Assembly: GCF_008923725.1 (NCBI RefSeq)
Contig: NZ_WBPF01000012.1
Span: 1-58,333 of the forward strand
Direction of reading: 5' to 3'
From: Bacillus sp. CH140a_4T
GTDB taxonomy: Bacteria; Bacillota; Bacilli; Bacillales; Bacillaceae_G
Length of the DNA: 58,333 nt
Shown in pieces: positions 46,700 to 58,333 of this stretch. The notes beneath the pieces are model-generated. The model did not search any database. It was not told where the DNA came from and saw only the letters and a list, made by a program, of their open reading frames with translations. Within the stretch, counting starts at the first letter, position 1, and each line of letters begins with the position of its first letter. Both the position numbers and the translations under genes were made by a program.

Positions 46700-48153
46700 C
46701 CAATTACTTTTTGAAGACGATTTAAAACTTTTTCTTTTCCAAGAAGTGCAATAGCATTAGGAAGCTCTGGGCCATGTGTTTGACCAGTAGTTGCAACACG
46801 GATTGGCATAAATAAGTTTTTACCTTTATGACCTGTTTCCTTTTGGACTGCTTTAATAGCCGCCTTAATCGCTGCTGGCTCCATCGCTTCTAGTGCTTCT
46901 ATTTGACCAGCAAACGCACGAAGTACTTCTGGTACTTGTTCACCTTTTAATACTTCTTGTCCCTCTTCTTCATGATCAACATGATCTTTGAAGAACATTT
47001 CAGAAAGCTCTACAATTTCAGCTCCAAAACTCATTTGTTCATGATATAACGCAATTACATCACGAATCCAAGCTTGCTCTTTCTCGCTTAAAGTTTCACC
47101 TATACGTCCAGCTTTCACTAGATGCGGTAAGCTTAATTCTACCACCGTATCTAAATCTTGCTTTTTCATATATTGGTTGTTCATCCATTTTAATTTTTGA
47201 GAATCAAATAATGCAGGTGATTTTGATAAACGAGCTGCATCGAACATTTTGATAAACTCTTCTTGAGAGAAGATTTCTTCTTCTCCTACTGGCGACCAAC
47301 CTAGTAGTGCAATAAAGTTAAAGATTGCTTCTGGAAGATATCCAAGCTCTTTATATTGCTCAATAAATTGAATAATAGATTCATCACGCTTACTTAACTT
47401 TTTACGGCTTTCGTTTACAATTAAAGTCATATGACCAAATTGCGGAATATCCCAACCGAAAGCTTCGTAAATCATCATTTGTTTTGGCGTATTTGAAATA
47501 TGATCATCACCACGAAGTACATGTGTAATCTCCATTAAGTGATCATCTACTGCTACCGCAAAGTTATAAGTTGGAATTCCATCTTTTTTCACGATAACGA
47601 AATCACCGAAATCATTTGAATGGAATGCAACCTCATCTTTTACGATATCTTTAAACGTGTAATCGCGATCAACCGGTACACGGAAACGAATACTCGGAAT
47701 GCGGCCTTCAGCCTCAAATCCCTTCATTTGCTCCTCAGTTAAATCACGGTGGTTTCCAGCATAACGCGGTGTTTCACCACGAGTGATTTGACCTTCACGC
47801 TCTGCTTCTAGCTCTTCTTCTGTCATATAACATTTGTAAGCTAAACCACGCTCTAATAAATCTACATATAATTTTTTATAAATATCTAAACGCTCTGTTT
47901 GACGATATGGTCCAAATTCACCACCAACATCAACACCTTCATCCCAGTCCATACCGAGCCATTTCAAGTATTTTAATTGGCTTTCTTCTCCACCAGCAAC
48001 ATTACGTTTCACATCAGTATCTTCAATACGAATAATAAACTTACCATCTTGATGACGAGCAAATAAATAATTAAATAATGCCGTACGCGCATTTCCGATA
48101 TGTAAGTGTCCTGTTGGACTTGGCGCATAGCGCACTCTCACTTGCTTTTCCAT
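46696..48153 (-). CDS. gltX: Glutamyl-tRNA synthetase
   Basis: 485 residues, class I. HIGH motif in [16 protein letters not shown] and KMSKS as KLSKRD. In Bacillus it also charges tRNA-Gln for later amidation by GatCAB. ATG 48153 has GGAAGGTG upstream; 11 further codons in the frame lack support. No terminator before the cysE promoter. Confidence 0.97.
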   Translation of the reverse strand: MEKQVRVRYAPSPTGHLHIGNARTALFNYLFARHQDGKFIIRIEDTDVKRNVAGGEESQLKYLKWLGMDWDEGVDVGGEFGPYRQTERLDIYKKLYVDLLERGLAYKCYMTEEELEAEREGQITRGETPRYAGNHRDLTEEQMKGFEAEGRIPSIRFRVPVDRDYTFKDIVKDEVAFHSNDFGDFVIVKKDGIPTYNFAVAVDDHLMEITHVLRGDDHISNTPKQMMIYEAFGWDIPQFGHMTLIVNESRKKLSKRDESIIQFIEQYKELGYLPEAIFNFIALLGWSPVGEEEIFSQEEFIKMFDAARLSKSPALFDSQKLKWMNNQYMKKQDLDTVVELSLPHLVKAGRIGETLSEKEQAWIRDVIALYHEQMSFGAEIVELSEMFFKDHVDHEEEGQEVLKGEQVPEVLRAFAGQIEALEAMEPAAIKAAIKAVQKETGHKGKNLFMPIRVATTGQTHGPELPNAIALLGKEKVLNRLQKVIG

Positions 48154-48242
48154 AATTGGTACACCTTCCATTCTTAATGTCAACACATTCTATAATTGTA
48201 CACCAAAAAAATGTGATTATCCATCTTACGAATTAAAAACCA

Positions 48243-48719
48243 TTATTTTTTCTGTAATAAAACAACTGCTTGAGAAGCAATTCCTTCTTCTCTACCTGTA
48301 AATCCTAATTTTTCTGTTGTTGTTGCCTTTACATTGATAGTATCAATAGACGTTTCTAATAGTTCACTAATACGTTTACGCATACTTTCAATATGTGGTG
48401 CCATCTTTGGCTTTTGAGCAATAATTGTACAATCTAGATTTCCTAACTCGTAACCTTGTTCACGTACAAATTCCCAAACCTTTTGCAGCAATACAGCTGA
48501 ATCAGCATCTTTAAAGGCAGGATCTGTATCAGGGAAATGCTTTCCAATATCCCCAGCTGCAATTGCACCTAAACATGCGTCCGCAATCGTATGTAACAAT
48601 ACGTCTGCATCTGAATGACCAATTAATCCTTTCTCATGAGGAATTGTAATTCCACCAATAATTAACGGTCTACCTTCCGCAAATTCATGCACATCAAAAC
48701 CTTGTCCAATTCGAAACAT
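48243..48719 (-). CDS. ispF: 2-C-methyl-D-erythritol 2,4-cyclodiphosphate synthase
   Basis: 158 residues. Fifth step of the MEP isoprenoid pathway. Zinc ligands Asp8, His10 (GFDVHEF) and His42 ([14 protein letters not shown] region) visible. Follows ispD but a terminator lies between. Confidence 0.97.
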   Translation of the reverse strand: MFRIGQGFDVHEFAEGRPLIIGGITIPHEKGLIGHSDADVLLHTIADACLGAIAAGDIGKHFPDTDPAFKDADSAVLLQKVWEFVREQGYELGNLDCTIIAQKPKMAPHIESMRKRISELLETSIDTINVKATTTEKLGFTGREEGIASQAVVLLQKK

Positions 48720-48785
48720 TTTTTACATCCTCCTCAGGCTAAACTACAGAGCTTTATGATTCTATATTATATCGCTATCCTTATA

Positions 48786-48817
48786 AAGAAAAGCCCGGCT
48801 GTTGCCGAGCTTTTCTT
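48786..48817 (-). terminator. Terminator-like hairpin between ispD and ispF
   Basis: AAGAAAAGCTCGGC (48804-48817) with GCCGGGCTTTTCTT (48786-48799) on the minus strand, one G-U, 4-nt loop, then a T-containing tail. It may reduce ispF expression relative to ispD. Confidence 0.75.
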
Positions 48818-48834
48818 CGCTATAATCATCACTG

Positions 48835-49515
48835 TCATTTCTTTTGAACATGAAGGAAACTTTCAGCAATTAACAAATCCTCTGGAGTCGTCACTTTAAT
48901 ATTATAGTAACTCCCCTCTACTACACCTACTTGCTTCCCGATACGTTCTACGAGGCTTGCATCATCTGTACCAAGGAAACAACCCTGTTTTGCACTTCTG
49001 TGAGCTTCTAACAAAAGAGAAACAGCGAACCCTTGTGGTGTTTGTACAGCTTTAAGCTGAGATCTTTCTACCGTTTCGACAACGATACCCTGCTCTATTT
49101 TCTTAACTGTATCTTTCACTGGTACCGCACAAATGGACGCTCCATATTTTTCCGCTGCAGTTAATACATCTTGAATCACTTTATTCGTTACAAATGGACG
49201 CGCGCCGTCATGTACAAGAACATACTCAACATCACTAGTATACTGAATGGCGTTATATACACTATCTTGTCTTTCGGCTCCGCCCTGAATAAATCGTACT
49301 GGCTTTTCAATCGGATACTTCTGCATTAATTCTTCAAAATACGGACGTTCTTCTTCGTTAATTGCCATAATAATACTTTTGCATGCTTTATCTTTTTCAA
49401 AAGCACGTAACGTATGCACAATAATCGGTACTTCATTAATAAGTAAGAACAACTTGTTTTTACCAGCACCCATCCGCTTACCTTGACCAGCTGCTGGAAT
49501 AATTAATGTATACAT
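48835..49515 (-). CDS. ispD: 2-C-methyl-D-erythritol 4-phosphate cytidylyltransferase
   Basis: 226 residues. Third step of the MEP pathway. CTP-binding [18 protein letters not shown] at the N-terminus and VHDGARPFV. 16 bp after yacL. Confidence 0.97.
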   Translation of the reverse strand: MYTLIIPAAGQGKRMGAGKNKLFLLINEVPIIVHTLRAFEKDKACKSIIMAINEEERPYFEELMQKYPIEKPVRFIQGGAERQDSVYNAIQYTSDVEYVLVHDGARPFVTNKVIQDVLTAAEKYGASICAVPVKDTVKKIEQGIVVETVERSQLKAVQTPQGFAVSLLLEAHRSAKQGCFLGTDDASLVERIGKQVGVVEGSYYNIKVTTPEDLLIAESFLHVQKK

Positions 49516-49531
49516 ATTAATAATCCTCTAC

Positions 49532-50635
49532 TTATAATGCTTTTTCTAATAATTTACGTTTGGCGAAAATCATACGCCCAGCCGATGTTTGTAACACACT
49601 CGTAACAAGCACATTGAGTTGTGAACCTACATATTCTCTACCATCTTCTACTACAATCATCGTGCCATCATCTAAATATGCAACACCTTGATTTTGTTCT
49701 TTTCCATCTTTGACAACATAAACACTCAGTTCTTCACCTGGGAGTACAACAGGTTTAATTGCATTAGCTAAATCGTTAATATTTAACACCGTTACCCCTT
49801 GTAATTCAGAAACTTTGTTTAAGTTGAAATCATTCGTTACTACCGTTCCACCAGTGATTTTCGCCAACTTTACAAGTTTGCTATCCACTTCTTGAATATC
49901 ATCGAAATCGCCTTCATAAATTTCTACCGGAATCGGCATCTCTTTTTGAATACGATTTAAAATATCTAATCCTCTGCGACCACGATTACGCTTTAAAGCA
50001 TCAGAAGAATCGGCAATGTGCTGAAGTTCTTCTAACACGAATTGTGGAATCACAATTGTTCCTTCTAAAAACTTTGTTTGGCAAATATCAGCAATACGCC
50101 CATCGATAATTACACTCGTATCGAGAATTTTCCAATGAGTTGTAGATTCTTCTACCTCAGTTTCTTCATTCTCACTATTATTATTTTTCTTCTTCCCACG
50201 TTGTGGTAATGTAAATAATCCTAGCAATTCATTCCTCTTTTTAAACCCTACTTGGAATCCTAAATATCCAAGTAAAAGAGTAAAGAACACTTGCAACACT
50301 GTACTAATAACTGGAATTGTAAATTCACGAATTGGTATTAAAATTAAATATGCAACAATAAGACCCGAGATTAACCCTAATGTACCAAACAAAACATCCG
50401 CTACAGGCGCCTTTACAAGAGCCTCTTCAATATGCTTAATAAGTTGAACAATATAATCTACAAGCCAAAATGTTGTTAAAAATAAAATAATTGCACCAAT
50501 AATTGCACGAACATACGATCCTTCCAATAAAGGAACAGCACCCATGTCTAATACATTAATAACTTTTGGGATTAAGTAAATCCCTAACGCTCCGCCAATT
50601 ACTAGAAAGAAGAGCTGTACAATCCGTTTTAACAT
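49532..50635 (-). CDS. yacL: PIN/TRAM domain membrane protein YacL
   Basis: 367 residues: four N-terminal membrane helices (about 1-140), a PIN domain ([28 protein letters not shown]) and a C-terminal TRAM domain (about 295-355). PIN domains are often RNases; the substrate of this protein is not established. AGGAGGTGG precedes ATG. Confidence 0.92.
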   Translation of the reverse strand: MLKRIVQLFFLVIGGALGIYLIPKVINVLDMGAVPLLEGSYVRAIIGAIILFLTTFWLVDYIVQLIKHIEEALVKAPVADVLFGTLGLISGLIVAYLILIPIREFTIPVISTVLQVFFTLLLGYLGFQVGFKKRNELLGLFTLPQRGKKKNNNSENEETEVEESTTHWKILDTSVIIDGRIADICQTKFLEGTIVIPQFVLEELQHIADSSDALKRNRGRRGLDILNRIQKEMPIPVEIYEGDFDDIQEVDSKLVKLAKITGGTVVTNDFNLNKVSELQGVTVLNINDLANAIKPVVLPGEELSVYVVKDGKEQNQGVAYLDDGTMIVVEDGREYVGSQLNVLVTSVLQTSAGRMIFAKRKLLEKAL

Positions 50636-50795
50636 CCAACCACCTCCTACTCATTATTAACCATTGTTTCGCTAATCAAAACGCCGAATGCAAAAGCGGA
50701 CGTGTTTTTTTATAAATAGTTTTATTTACCAATATACCATATCATATACCAAAAATGTTCTAGTGTCGTTATATTATAGAATCAATGTAATATTC

Positions 50796-51869
50796 TTAAT
50801 TGTGTCTACTCATATAGAGATGCTCTTGGATTCTTTTTAGGCCTTCTCGTATTTTCTTCGCCCTGACTTCTCCAATTCCTTCCACATCATCCAATTCATT
50901 AATAGTTGCTCGACAAACACCTTGCAAGGTCTTAAATCGATTAATTAAATTTTCAATGATAAGTGGCGGAACGCGCGAAATTTTGCTTGTAATTCGGTAT
51001 CCTCTCGGCGTCACACTTTCTTCTAAACTCATTTGTCCTGGGTAGCCAAGCAATTTAACTAAATCGCTATCCTCTAGAAGTTGTGTATTCGCAAGATCTT
51101 GTAACTTTTTCAAAATTTGATGATGGTCTTGTGTTTTTTCTTGATAATAATCTTTAATTAATAACGCTGCCTCTGCCTCTAAATCAGCTAGTAGTTCTGT
51201 AAGTTGTAAACGAATTAACCTACCTTCTGTTCCTAGCTCATGAATATAGCTCAATATTTCATTTTTTATACGCAGTACCATTTCAACACTATGTAACACA
51301 TGAACCACCTCGGACATTGTAACGACTTCTTCAAATTCTAGAATGCCCAAATTCGTAATACCATCATTCCATACAGCCTTATATTTTTCTAACGTTTGAA
51401 TAGCTTGGTTTGCCTTTGTTAAAATAACACCTATATCCTTTAGTGTATAACGTAAATTCCCTTGATATAGTGTAATTACGTTACGTCTTTGTGAAATAGC
51501 CACAACAAGACTACCTGTCTGCTTTGCTACACGCTCTGCCGTCCGGTGGCGCATACCTGTTTCAATAGAATCAATAGATGCCTCTGGAACTAACTGTGCA
51601 TTTGCAATTAAAATTTTACTTCCAGTTTCATTTAAAATAAGTGCCCCATCCATTTTTGCTAATTCGTATAAACTAGCAGGAGAGAATGCACAATTAATGT
51701 GAAATCCCCCATCAACAATACTTTTAATTTGTTCATTATACCCAAGAACAATTAGTCCCCCTGTTTGTGCGCGAAGCACATTATCTATCCCTTCGCGCAG
51801 TGGTGTTCCTGGGGCCACAAGCTGTAAAATATTAATCATACTTTTGACACGTTGCTTGTTTTCTTCCAT
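50796..51869 (-). CDS. disA: DNA integrity scanning diadenylate cyclase DisA
   Basis: 357 residues. Makes c-di-AMP and halts sporulation or outgrowth on damaged DNA. DGA (74-76) and RHR (107-109) motifs of the DAC domain, a helical linker, and a C-terminal HhH domain ([16 protein letters not shown]). 3 bp after radA, so cotranscribed. Confidence 0.97.
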   Translation of the reverse strand: MEENKQRVKSMINILQLVAPGTPLREGIDNVLRAQTGGLIVLGYNEQIKSIVDGGFHINCAFSPASLYELAKMDGALILNETGSKILIANAQLVPEASIDSIETGMRHRTAERVAKQTGSLVVAISQRRNVITLYQGNLRYTLKDIGVILTKANQAIQTLEKYKAVWNDGITNLGILEFEEVVTMSEVVHVLHSVEMVLRIKNEILSYIHELGTEGRLIRLQLTELLADLEAEAALLIKDYYQEKTQDHHQILKKLQDLANTQLLEDSDLVKLLGYPGQMSLEESVTPRGYRITSKISRVPPLIIENLINRFKTLQGVCRATINELDDVEGIGEVRAKKIREGLKRIQEHLYMSRHN

Positions 51870-51872
51870 AGC

Positions 51873-53249
51873 CTAGCCTCCTAATGTCAAACGAAGCGCT
51901 TCCCCTAAATTAGATACACCTACTACCTCAATCCCATCCGGAATTGTCCATCCCCCCAAATTTTTTCTAGGAATAATAGCACGTTGAAATCCTAATTTAG
52001 CTGCTTCTTGTACACGTTGTTCAATTCTTGATACTCTTCTTATTTCTCCAGTTAATCCTACTTCTCCTATTACTGCATCAGTTGGTGTCGTAGGTTTATC
52101 TCTAAAACTTGAAGCAATACTTAAAGCCACAGCTAAATCAATTGCTGGTTCATCTAATTTCAAACCACCTGCTACTTTTAAATATGCGTCTTGGTTTTGC
52201 AATAATAAACCTGTTCTTTTTTCTAGCACTGCCATAATAAGCGATACACGGTTATGATCAATTCCCGTCGCCATTCTTCGAGGGTTTCCAAAACTAGTAG
52301 GGGAGATTAATGCTTGTATTTCTACTAAAACCGGTCTTGTTCCTTCCATTGAGGCAACTACTGTTGATCCTGCGACTCCAACGGGTCTTTCCTCAAGAAA
52401 AATTTCAGAAGGGTTTAAGACTTCCGCAAGACCAAGCTCTTTCATTTCAAAAATACCCATTTCATTCGTGGAACCAAAACGATTCTTCACAGCTCGTAAA
52501 ATACGATATGTATGATGACGATCTCCTTCAAAGTAAAGAACTGCATCGACCATATGTTCTAACATACGAGGTCCTGCAATTGCCCCCTCTTTTGTTACAT
52601 GTCCGACGATAAAAATAGGAATTCCTTTCGTTTTTGCAAGTTTCATTAATTCCGCTGTACATTCACGTACTTGCGCTACACTTCCTGGGGCTGACGTCAC
52701 TTCAGGTAAATGTATCGTTTGAATAGAGTCAATAACAACAAAAGCTGGATTCATCTCTTCAATGTGCGCTGCAATTCGCTGTAGATCAGTTTCTGCTACA
52801 ACAAATAGATTACTACCCTTTACATGCAAACGATCTGCACGAAGTTTAATCTGCTTTGCTGACTCCTCACCTGATATGTATAGTACATCATATGAAGAAT
52901 CTGCTAATTGCGATGAAATTTGTAATAACAATGTTGATTTCCCAATCCCAGGGTCTCCACCAATAAGTACTAAGGATCCATCTACAATCCCACCACCAAG
53001 TACACGGTTAAACTCTTGGAATTTCGTTTCAATACGTGCCTCAGATTTTGTTTCTACTTCTGTTAGGCGTCTTGGTTTTGTTACTTCCGATTGAATTGCA
53101 TTGGCATAATTAAGGCGTCTTGATGATACAACCGGTTCCATCTCTTCAACAAGCGTATTCCATTGACCACAACCAGGGCATTTTCCCATATATTTTGGTG
53201 ACTGATAACCACACTCTTGACATGTGAATTTTGTTTTCTTTTTAGCCAT
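51873..53249 (-). CDS. radA: DNA repair protein RadA (Sms)
   Basis: 458 residues. C4 zinc finger ([20 protein letters not shown]), RecA-like ATPase with Walker [11 protein letters not shown] and KNRFG motif, C-terminal Lon-like domain. Branch migration and recombination, linked physically to DisA in Bacillus. Confidence 0.97.
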   Translation of the reverse strand: MAKKKTKFTCQECGYQSPKYMGKCPGCGQWNTLVEEMEPVVSSRRLNYANAIQSEVTKPRRLTEVETKSEARIETKFQEFNRVLGGGIVDGSLVLIGGDPGIGKSTLLLQISSQLADSSYDVLYISGEESAKQIKLRADRLHVKGSNLFVVAETDLQRIAAHIEEMNPAFVVIDSIQTIHLPEVTSAPGSVAQVRECTAELMKLAKTKGIPIFIVGHVTKEGAIAGPRMLEHMVDAVLYFEGDRHHTYRILRAVKNRFGSTNEMGIFEMKELGLAEVLNPSEIFLEERPVGVAGSTVVASMEGTRPVLVEIQALISPTSFGNPRRMATGIDHNRVSLIMAVLEKRTGLLLQNQDAYLKVAGGLKLDEPAIDLAVALSIASSFRDKPTTPTDAVIGEVGLTGEIRRVSRIEQRVQEAAKLGFQRAIIPRKNLGGWTIPDGIEVVGVSNLGEALRLTLGG

Positions 53250-53307
53250 ATCGTTTTATATTTCACTTCACTTTCATCTATAAACAGTTTATCCTTCTCG
53301 TACAAGA

Positions 53308-53332
53308 AAGAGGGCTATCTCGTAGCCCTCTT
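53308..53332 (-). terminator. Terminator-like hairpin between clpC and radA
   Basis: AAGAGGGCTA (53323-53332, minus strand) pairs perfectly with TAGCCCTCTT (53308-53317) and is followed by a short T-rich stretch. Possibly partial, as radA and disA are usually read from the ctsR promoter too. Confidence 0.75.
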
Positions 53333-53345
53333 AGTTTGTCTATAC

Positions 53346-55781
53346 TTATTTTACCTTTTCAGCACTATGAATGACAAATGATTCCCCTTCAACATCAAAG
53401 ATAACTTTTTGTCCTTTCTCAATAGCACCTTTTAAAAGTTCTTCCGATAGTCTATCTTCTACATGTTTCTGAATTGCTCTACGAAGCGGACGAGCACCGT
53501 ATTCTCGGTCAAATCCTTTATCAGCAATGGCTGAAATCGCTCCTTCTGTTAAATGCAATTCAATCTCTTGCTCTTTTAAGCGCTTCACTAACTGATTCAC
53601 CATAAGTGTTACAATCTCTTGAATATGTTTTTTCTCAAGCATATGGAACACGATAATTTCATCAATACGGTTTAAGAATTCTGGACGAAATGCCTTTTTC
53701 AGTTCATCCATTACTTTACCTTTCATATCTGAATAATCGCGGCTCTCATCTTGTACGTTAAATCCAAGATGTTTATTACGTTTTAACGCATCTGCACCAA
53801 CGTTAGATGTCATAATAACAATTGTATTACGGAAATCAACTGTACGCCCTTTAGAATCCGTTAAGCGACCATCTTCTAATACTTGTAGTAAAATGTTAAA
53901 CACATCAGGATGAGCTTTCTCTACTTCATCTAATAGGACAACTGAATATGGCTTACGGCGAACCTTTTCTGTTAATTGTCCACCTTCTTCATACCCAACA
54001 TATCCTGGAGGAGATCCAACTAAACGAGAAGTAGAATGCTTCTCCATGTACTCAGACATATCGATGCGAATCATTGCATCCTCATCACCGAACATAGATT
54101 CTGCTAATGCTCTTGCTAGTTCCGTTTTACCTACACCTGTTGGTCCTAAGAAAATAAATGAACCAATCGGACGTTTCGGATCTTTCAATCCCGCTCTAGC
54201 ACGACGAACAGCTTTTGCTACAGCTACTACCGCTTCATCTTGACCAATAACACGGTTGTGAAGAATGGATTCTAAGTTTAATAATTTATCAGTCTCTGTT
54301 TGTGCAAGTTTAGAAACCGGTATACGAGTCCACGTAGAAACGACATTTGCAATATCTTCTACTGTCACTTCTGAGTTTTCTTTTCCTTGTTGCTCTTTCC
54401 ATTGACGCTTCGTATCTTCTAATTTCTCACGTAAGCGCTGTTCCATATCACGTAAGGAAGCAGCTTTTTCAAATTCTTGACTTTGCACAGCTGCATCTTT
54501 TTCTTTTCTAATTTCCTCAAGCTTTACCTCAAGCTCTTTTAGATTTGGTGGTGTTGTATAAGAGCGTAAGCGAACCTTTGAAGCAGCTTCATCAATTAAA
54601 TCAATTGCTTTATCTGGTAAGAAACGATCTGTAATATAACGGTCTGAAAGCTTTACAGCCGCATCAATTGCATCATCTGTAATAGATACACGGTGATGTG
54701 CCTCGTAACGATCACGTAAACCTTTCAAGATTTGAGTTGATTCGTCTAAACTTGGCTCATCAACGTGAATTGGTTGGAAACGTCTTTCTAAAGCCGCGTC
54801 TTTTTCAATATATTTACGATATTCATCTAAAGTTGTCGCCCCAATACATTGTAACTCTCCGCGTGCTAAAGATGGTTTTAAAATGTTCGATGCATCAATT
54901 GCACCTTCTGCTCCACCTGCACCAATTAATGTATGAAGTTCATCAATAAATAGAATAATGTTTCCAGCTTGACGGATTTCATCCATAACTTTCTTTAAAC
55001 GATCTTCAAATTCACCACGATATTTCGTTCCAGCTACCACTGTACCCATATCTAGTGTCATAACACGCTTATCTCTTAATGTTTCAGGAACTTCATTATT
55101 TACAATTTGTTGTGCTAATCCTTCTGCAATTGCCGTTTTACCCACACCAGGCTCTCCAATTAATACAGGATTATTTTTTGTTCTACGGCTTAAAACTTCA
55201 ATTACACGTTGAATTTCCTTGCCACGCCCTATAACAGGATCTAGACGATTTTCACGTGCAACAACTGTTAAATCGCGTGCTAAGCTATCCAGTGTCGGTG
55301 TATTGGCATTTGTTGAAGAACCACCTTGGTGACCTGAACTTGCTTCATTACTTCCAAGAAGTTGCAATACTTGTTGTCTTGCCTTATTTAGGCTAACACC
55401 TAAGTTATTTAAAACACGTGCTGCTACCCCTTCACCTTCACGGATTAAACCAAGTAAGATATGTTCTGTTCCAACGTAAGAATGACCTAATTTACGAGCT
55501 TCATCCATAGACAATTCAATAACCTTTTTAGCACGCGGTGTATAATGTACAGTTTGAGAAGCTTCTGTTCCGCGTCCAATTAACGCTTCTACCTCTTTTT
55601 GAACTTTCTCTGGACTTAATCCAAGAGCAATTAACGCTTTTGCTGCAATTCCTTCCCCTTCGCGTACCAGCCCAAGTAAAATGTGTTCTGTTCCAATATT
55701 ATTATGTCCAATACGAATTGCTTCCTCTTGAGATAAAGCTAATACTTTCTGTGCTCTTTCTGTAAATCTTCCAAACATCAT
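53346..55781 (-). CDS. clpC: AAA+ unfoldase ClpC
   Basis: 811 residues. Two N-terminal repeats ([15 protein letters not shown] and [15 protein letters not shown]), AAA1 with Walker A GEPGVGKT, a middle coiled-coil domain with UVR-like sequence (about 410-470), AAA2 with GPTGVGKT. Feeds phospho-arginine-tagged proteins to ClpP. 12 bp after mcsB. Confidence 0.99.
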   Translation of the reverse strand: MMFGRFTERAQKVLALSQEEAIRIGHNNIGTEHILLGLVREGEGIAAKALIALGLSPEKVQKEVEALIGRGTEASQTVHYTPRAKKVIELSMDEARKLGHSYVGTEHILLGLIREGEGVAARVLNNLGVSLNKARQQVLQLLGSNEASSGHQGGSSTNANTPTLDSLARDLTVVARENRLDPVIGRGKEIQRVIEVLSRRTKNNPVLIGEPGVGKTAIAEGLAQQIVNNEVPETLRDKRVMTLDMGTVVAGTKYRGEFEDRLKKVMDEIRQAGNIILFIDELHTLIGAGGAEGAIDASNILKPSLARGELQCIGATTLDEYRKYIEKDAALERRFQPIHVDEPSLDESTQILKGLRDRYEAHHRVSITDDAIDAAVKLSDRYITDRFLPDKAIDLIDEAASKVRLRSYTTPPNLKELEVKLEEIRKEKDAAVQSQEFEKAASLRDMEQRLREKLEDTKRQWKEQQGKENSEVTVEDIANVVSTWTRIPVSKLAQTETDKLLNLESILHNRVIGQDEAVVAVAKAVRRARAGLKDPKRPIGSFIFLGPTGVGKTELARALAESMFGDEDAMIRIDMSEYMEKHSTSRLVGSPPGYVGYEEGGQLTEKVRRKPYSVVLLDEVEKAHPDVFNILLQVLEDGRLTDSKGRTVDFRNTIVIMTSNVGADALKRNKHLGFNVQDESRDYSDMKGKVMDELKKAFRPEFLNRIDEIIVFHMLEKKHIQEIVTLMVNQLVKRLKEQEIELHLTEGAISAIADKGFDREYGARPLRRAIQKHVEDRLSEELLKGAIEKGQKVIFDVEGESFVIHSAEKVK

Positions 55782-55793
55782 AGAAATCGCCTC

Positions 55794-56867
55794 CTACTTG
55801 CGCTTAGTTTTTTCAATACGTAATCGCTCACGGATTAAGGTTGCTCTTCGATAATCTCTTTCTTCTGGTCCTAAAGGTCCGCCTGCATATTGTTGTAAAA
55901 TGCCTGGTTGTGTAAGAACCATTAGCTCAGTCAAAATATTTCTCGATACACCTTTTATATATCCTAAATCAATACCAAGTCGTACATCTGATAAGCAAGT
56001 GGCCGCTTCCGCAGATTGAATTAACCGACTGTTTGCTAGTATGCCATAAGAGCGATAAACTTTATCTTCAAGCTCAATACTTGAATTTTGTACAATTAAT
56101 TCTCTAGCCATTTTTTCTTGCTGTATAATTTGTTGAATCACACTCTTTAAATCTGCAATAATATCTTCTTCAGATTTTCCTAGCGTCATTTGATTTGACA
56201 CTTGAAATATATTACCTAACGCTTCGCTACCTTCACCGTATATTCCTCTTACTACTAACCCTAATTTTTGAATTACTTGTATAATACGGCTAATTCTTTT
56301 CGTTAAAACGAGTCCCGGTAAGTGAATCATTACGGAAGCCCTCAATCCTGTACCAACGTTAGTAGGGCAGCTCGTTATATATCCAAGTGATTCATCAAAA
56401 GCATATTCAACCTCTTCCTCTATCCAATTATCTATTTGATTGGCACTTTGAAGGGCCTCTGATAACTGCAACCCTGAAAATAAGCACTGTATCCTAATGT
56501 GGTCTTCTTCATTAAGCATAACACTAATATGTTCGCTTTCTGACAATAGGCATGCTCCACATTCTGTGCCTGCAAGGTTAGGACTAATTAAATGCTTTTC
56601 AACTAATACTCTCCTTTGAAGAGGCGTTAATTCATTCATTTTTAATAGTTCAAACTCTCCAAAAGGTTCTACCGTTTTATTTATAAATTCCTTTTTAAAT
56701 AATTCATGAATCTGTCTAGCTTCTTCTTCGTTTTGCATTGTAGAGAATTGATATTTTTTAAAATTACGAGCCAAACGAATTCGACTACTTAAAACAATAT
56801 CAGAATCAGGGCCATCCCCCTTCATCCATGGACTAATCGCTTCATTCATAATTTTGTCCAGTGACAT
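55794..56867 (-). CDS. mcsB: Protein arginine kinase McsB
   Basis: 357 residues. Phosphagen-kinase-type fold with [28 protein letters not shown] and a C-terminal RDYRRA motif that binds phospho-arginine. Marks proteins and CtsR for ClpCP. ATG 56867 has GGGGG about 8-12 nt upstream; gap to mcsA is 4 bp. Confidence 0.97.
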   Translation of the reverse strand: MSLDKIMNEAISPWMKGDGPDSDIVLSSRIRLARNFKKYQFSTMQNEEEARQIHELFKKEFINKTVEPFGEFELLKMNELTPLQRRVLVEKHLISPNLAGTECGACLLSESEHISVMLNEEDHIRIQCLFSGLQLSEALQSANQIDNWIEEEVEYAFDESLGYITSCPTNVGTGLRASVMIHLPGLVLTKRISRIIQVIQKLGLVVRGIYGEGSEALGNIFQVSNQMTLGKSEEDIIADLKSVIQQIIQQEKMARELIVQNSSIELEDKVYRSYGILANSRLIQSAEAATCLSDVRLGIDLGYIKGVSRNILTELMVLTQPGILQQYAGGPLGPEERDYRRATLIRERLRIEKTKRK

Positions 56868-56871
56868 AGAA

Positions 56872-57420
56872 CTATTCCCCCTCTCTATGCTCACTAAGCT
56901 GATTTTCAAGACCTCGAATTTTATCCCTTACTTCAGCAGCTTTCTCAAACTCCTCTTTCTGTACGTATTGTTTCAGAATGAGTTTTAGTTCATCTAATTC
57001 TTTCTTTAAGTGAAGATTTCCTTCTATACGTTCCGGAATTTTTCCACAATGATCTGTATGTCCGCCGTGCAGACGTTTTAATAATGGCTTTAAATGTTCC
57101 TTAAATGTATCGTAACAAGAAGCACATCCAAAGCGTCCCACCTTTGTAAATTGCTCAGATGTCATCTTACAATCTGGGCACCTTAATATACTTGTATTCG
57201 AAAGCCCGTTTTGTCCTTCTTCAAACATTGTTGATTCACCGTGTAATAACCCAGCGAATAAATCATGGAATGAAAAGTTAGACTGCGGTGATTGAAAGAA
57301 AGACGTATAGCCACTTTGTTCTGCACATTGCTCACAAAGATGAACTTCCGTCTTCTGTTCGTTGATTACTTTTGTATAATGTAAAGTTGCTGGTCTTATA
57401 TTACAGTTTTGACAAGTCAT
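56872..57420 (-). CDS. mcsA: McsB activator McsA
   Basis: 182 residues. Four CxxC pairs (CQNC, CEQC, CPDC, CASC) for two zinc sites, and a C-terminal UVR domain ([18 protein letters not shown]). Stimulates McsB and senses thiol or metal stress. ATG 57420 follows GGTGGGG; the GTG at 57432 lies in that ribosome site. Confidence 0.96.
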   Translation of the reverse strand: MTCQNCNIRPATLHYTKVINEQKTEVHLCEQCAEQSGYTSFFQSPQSNFSFHDLFAGLLHGESTMFEEGQNGLSNTSILRCPDCKMTSEQFTKVGRFGCASCYDTFKEHLKPLLKRLHGGHTDHCGKIPERIEGNLHLKKELDELKLILKQYVQKEEFEKAAEVRDKIRGLENQLSEHREGE

Positions 57421-57593
57421 CACTATCCCCACCTTTACAATAGGAACGATCTATCTCATAGTACTTTTCATACATTACTAGATTGTTCACTTTCCTTTAT
57501 TTGTTTAAATAAAAGTGCGTGTTCTTTTTTCAAAACCTCTACAATATTTAACTGCCTTATCTCTTAGTCATTATTCTTTTACAAAAGCTATAT

Positions 57594-58055
57594 TTATTTA
57601 TATTTCAGTGTTCTTAACATTGCGCATAATATTCGAGCCCTAAGTTCATCTCGAGAAGGAACATCCATTGATAATACAGAACGATCTAGTACACTTAACA
57701 TAAGTTTAGCTTCACGATTTGTTATGATTCCCTCTTCTATTAAACGTATAATCATACTCTCTGCATTCCCTTGCGCAACGCTATGATCAATCATATGAAG
57801 CATTTGATCGATCATGTCTATATCGTCATGCAATTTGACTTTTATAATGCGAATGTAACCTCCTCCACCACGTTTACTTTCTACTACAAATCCTCTTTCT
57901 AACGTAAAACGGGTATTGATTACATAATTGATTTGAGATGGTACGCACTCGAATCGATCCGCAATCTCATTTCTTTTGATTTCAATCACATTATTATTGC
58001 TTAAGTCAATAACTTGCTTTAGATATTGCTCAATGATATCAGATATATTTCTCAT
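57594..58055 (-). CDS. ctsR: Transcriptional repressor CtsR
   Basis: 153 residues. Winged HTH domain (NEIADRFECVPSQINYVINT) with the Gly-rich wing VESKRGGGGYIRI that senses heat, and a C-terminal dimer/McsB-interaction domain. Represses its own operon and clp genes. The 173-bp gap before mcsA holds only AT-rich sequence with no convincing promoter or gene. Confidence 0.98.
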   Translation of the reverse strand: MRNISDIIEQYLKQVIDLSNNNVIEIKRNEIADRFECVPSQINYVINTRFTLERGFVVESKRGGGGYIRIIKVKLHDDIDMIDQMLHMIDHSVAQGNAESMIIRLIEEGIITNREAKLMLSVLDRSVLSMDVPSRDELRARILCAMLRTLKYK

Positions 58056-58076
58056 TTATCCGCCACCTTTATTGAC

Positions 58077-58093
58077 TTTGACTATCTTTGACT
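58077..58093 (-). promoter_or_regulatory. CtsR operator
   Basis: Minus-strand tandem heptads AGTCAAA-GAT-AGTCAAA, an exact fit to the CtsR consensus (two heptads, 3-nt spacer). AGTCAAT at 58071-58077 adds a third, overlapping near-heptad. It lies just downstream of the -10. Confidence 0.93.
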
Positions 58094-58096
58094 TTA

Positions 58097-58124
58097 ATTA
58101 TATACGTATTAATAAAATTTGCAA
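58097..58124 (-). promoter_or_regulatory. Sigma-A promoter of the ctsR operon
   Basis: Minus-strand TTGCAA (58119-58124), 16-bp spacer, TATAAT (58097-58102), immediately before the operator, so CtsR binding would block initiation. Confidence 0.75.
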
Positions 58125-58229
58125 CTCTTTTGCTTATTCACTATCCTAGCCACATTCCCCTGTATTTAATCAAAATAATAATTATTTAAACACATTTTTT
58201 AATTACTATGAATTATAAAAGAAAACACG

Positions 58230-58255
58230 AAAAAACACGAGTCAAATGACTCGTG
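58230..58255 (-). terminator. Intrinsic terminator of the upstream rRNA operon
   Basis: CACGAGTCA with TGACTCGTG (58236-58255) followed on the minus strand by TTTTTT, 8 bp after the 5S gene. Confidence 0.93.
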
Positions 58256-58262
58256 CTTAGTT

Positions 58263-58333
58263 GCTTGGCGACGTCCTACTCTCACAGGGACAAGGTCCCA
58301 ACTACCATCGGCGCTAGAGAGCTTAACTTCCGT
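58263..58333 (-). rRNA. rrf: 5S ribosomal RNA, 3' part (runs off the right edge)
   Basis: The minus strand carries GGAAGTTAAGCTC, GCGCCGATGGTAGT and GTGAGAGTAGGACG, all classic 5S segments, ending GTCGCCAAGC. About 71 of the roughly 116 nt are present. It is the last gene of an rRNA operon located upstream of ctsR. Confidence 0.95.

Noticed and set aside
50636-50795. Promoter or terminator in the disA-yacL gap
   Set aside because: Imperfect GC-rich repeat around 50678-50702 has too many mismatches, and no -10/-35 pair with good spacing was convincing.
57485-57577. Short minus-strand frame in the ctsR-mcsA gap with a helical, Lys/Glu-rich translation
   Set aside because: Only about 31 codons, no proper start with spaced ribosome site; could be chance. 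Not called as a gene or remnant.

Overview
The window is a low-GC Firmicute chromosomal segment. Protein sequences, gene order and spore genes (pdaB, kbaA, gerD, cwlD) point to Bacillus, most likely the Bacillus cereus group; the species cannot be settled from this sequence alone. It is the origin-proximal ribosomal and RNA polymerase gene cluster, shown in reverse, so almost every gene lies on the minus strand and transcription runs from high to low coordinates. Only pdaB and gerD lie on the plus strand.

Layout in the direction of transcription: the 3' end of a 5S rRNA gene and its terminator (58333-58230); the CtsR-controlled stress operon ctsR-mcsA-mcsB-clpC followed by radA-disA (58.1-50.8 kb); yacL, ispD, ispF, gltX (50.6-46.7 kb); a T-box leader reading cysteine, then cysE-cysS-mrnC-rlmB-rae1 (46.7-42.5 kb); sigH; rpmG-secE-nusG; rplK-rplA; an L10-type leader with rplJ-rplL; ybxB; rpoB-rpoC (37.1-29.9 kb); rplGB-rpsL-rpsG-fusA-tuf (29.8-24.9 kb); the continuous S10-spc-alpha cluster rpsJ to rplQ, with secY, adk, map, infA and rpoA embedded (24.5-9.8 kb); the ECF transporter module ecfA1-ecfA2-ecfT with truA; rplM-rpsI; ybaK; then the sporulation and germination group cwlD, salA, gerD(+), kbaA, pdaB(+). 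A small unrecognised gene follows, and the left edge holds the tandem promoters and 5' leader of another rRNA operon. The segment is therefore bounded by two co-directional rRNA operons.

The genes serve transcription (RNA polymerase, sigma-H, NusG), translation (about 30 ribosomal proteins, EF-Tu, EF-G, IF-1, Cys and Glu tRNA synthetases, rRNA and tRNA modification), secretion (SecY, SecE), protein quality control (McsA, McsB, ClpC) and sporulation. Many start codons were moved inward from the longest open frame because a Shine-Dalgarno sequence and the family length support a downstream codon. I saw no mobile element, CRISPR array, prophage or obvious pseudogene, and no previously unknown system. 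The most interesting material is in the untranslated regions: structured leaders (L13-type, L10-type, T-box, and unassigned hairpins before rpsJ, rpoA, rpsL, fusA and rpoB), palindromes at promoters, and a PdaB whose predicted metal-binding residues are replaced.
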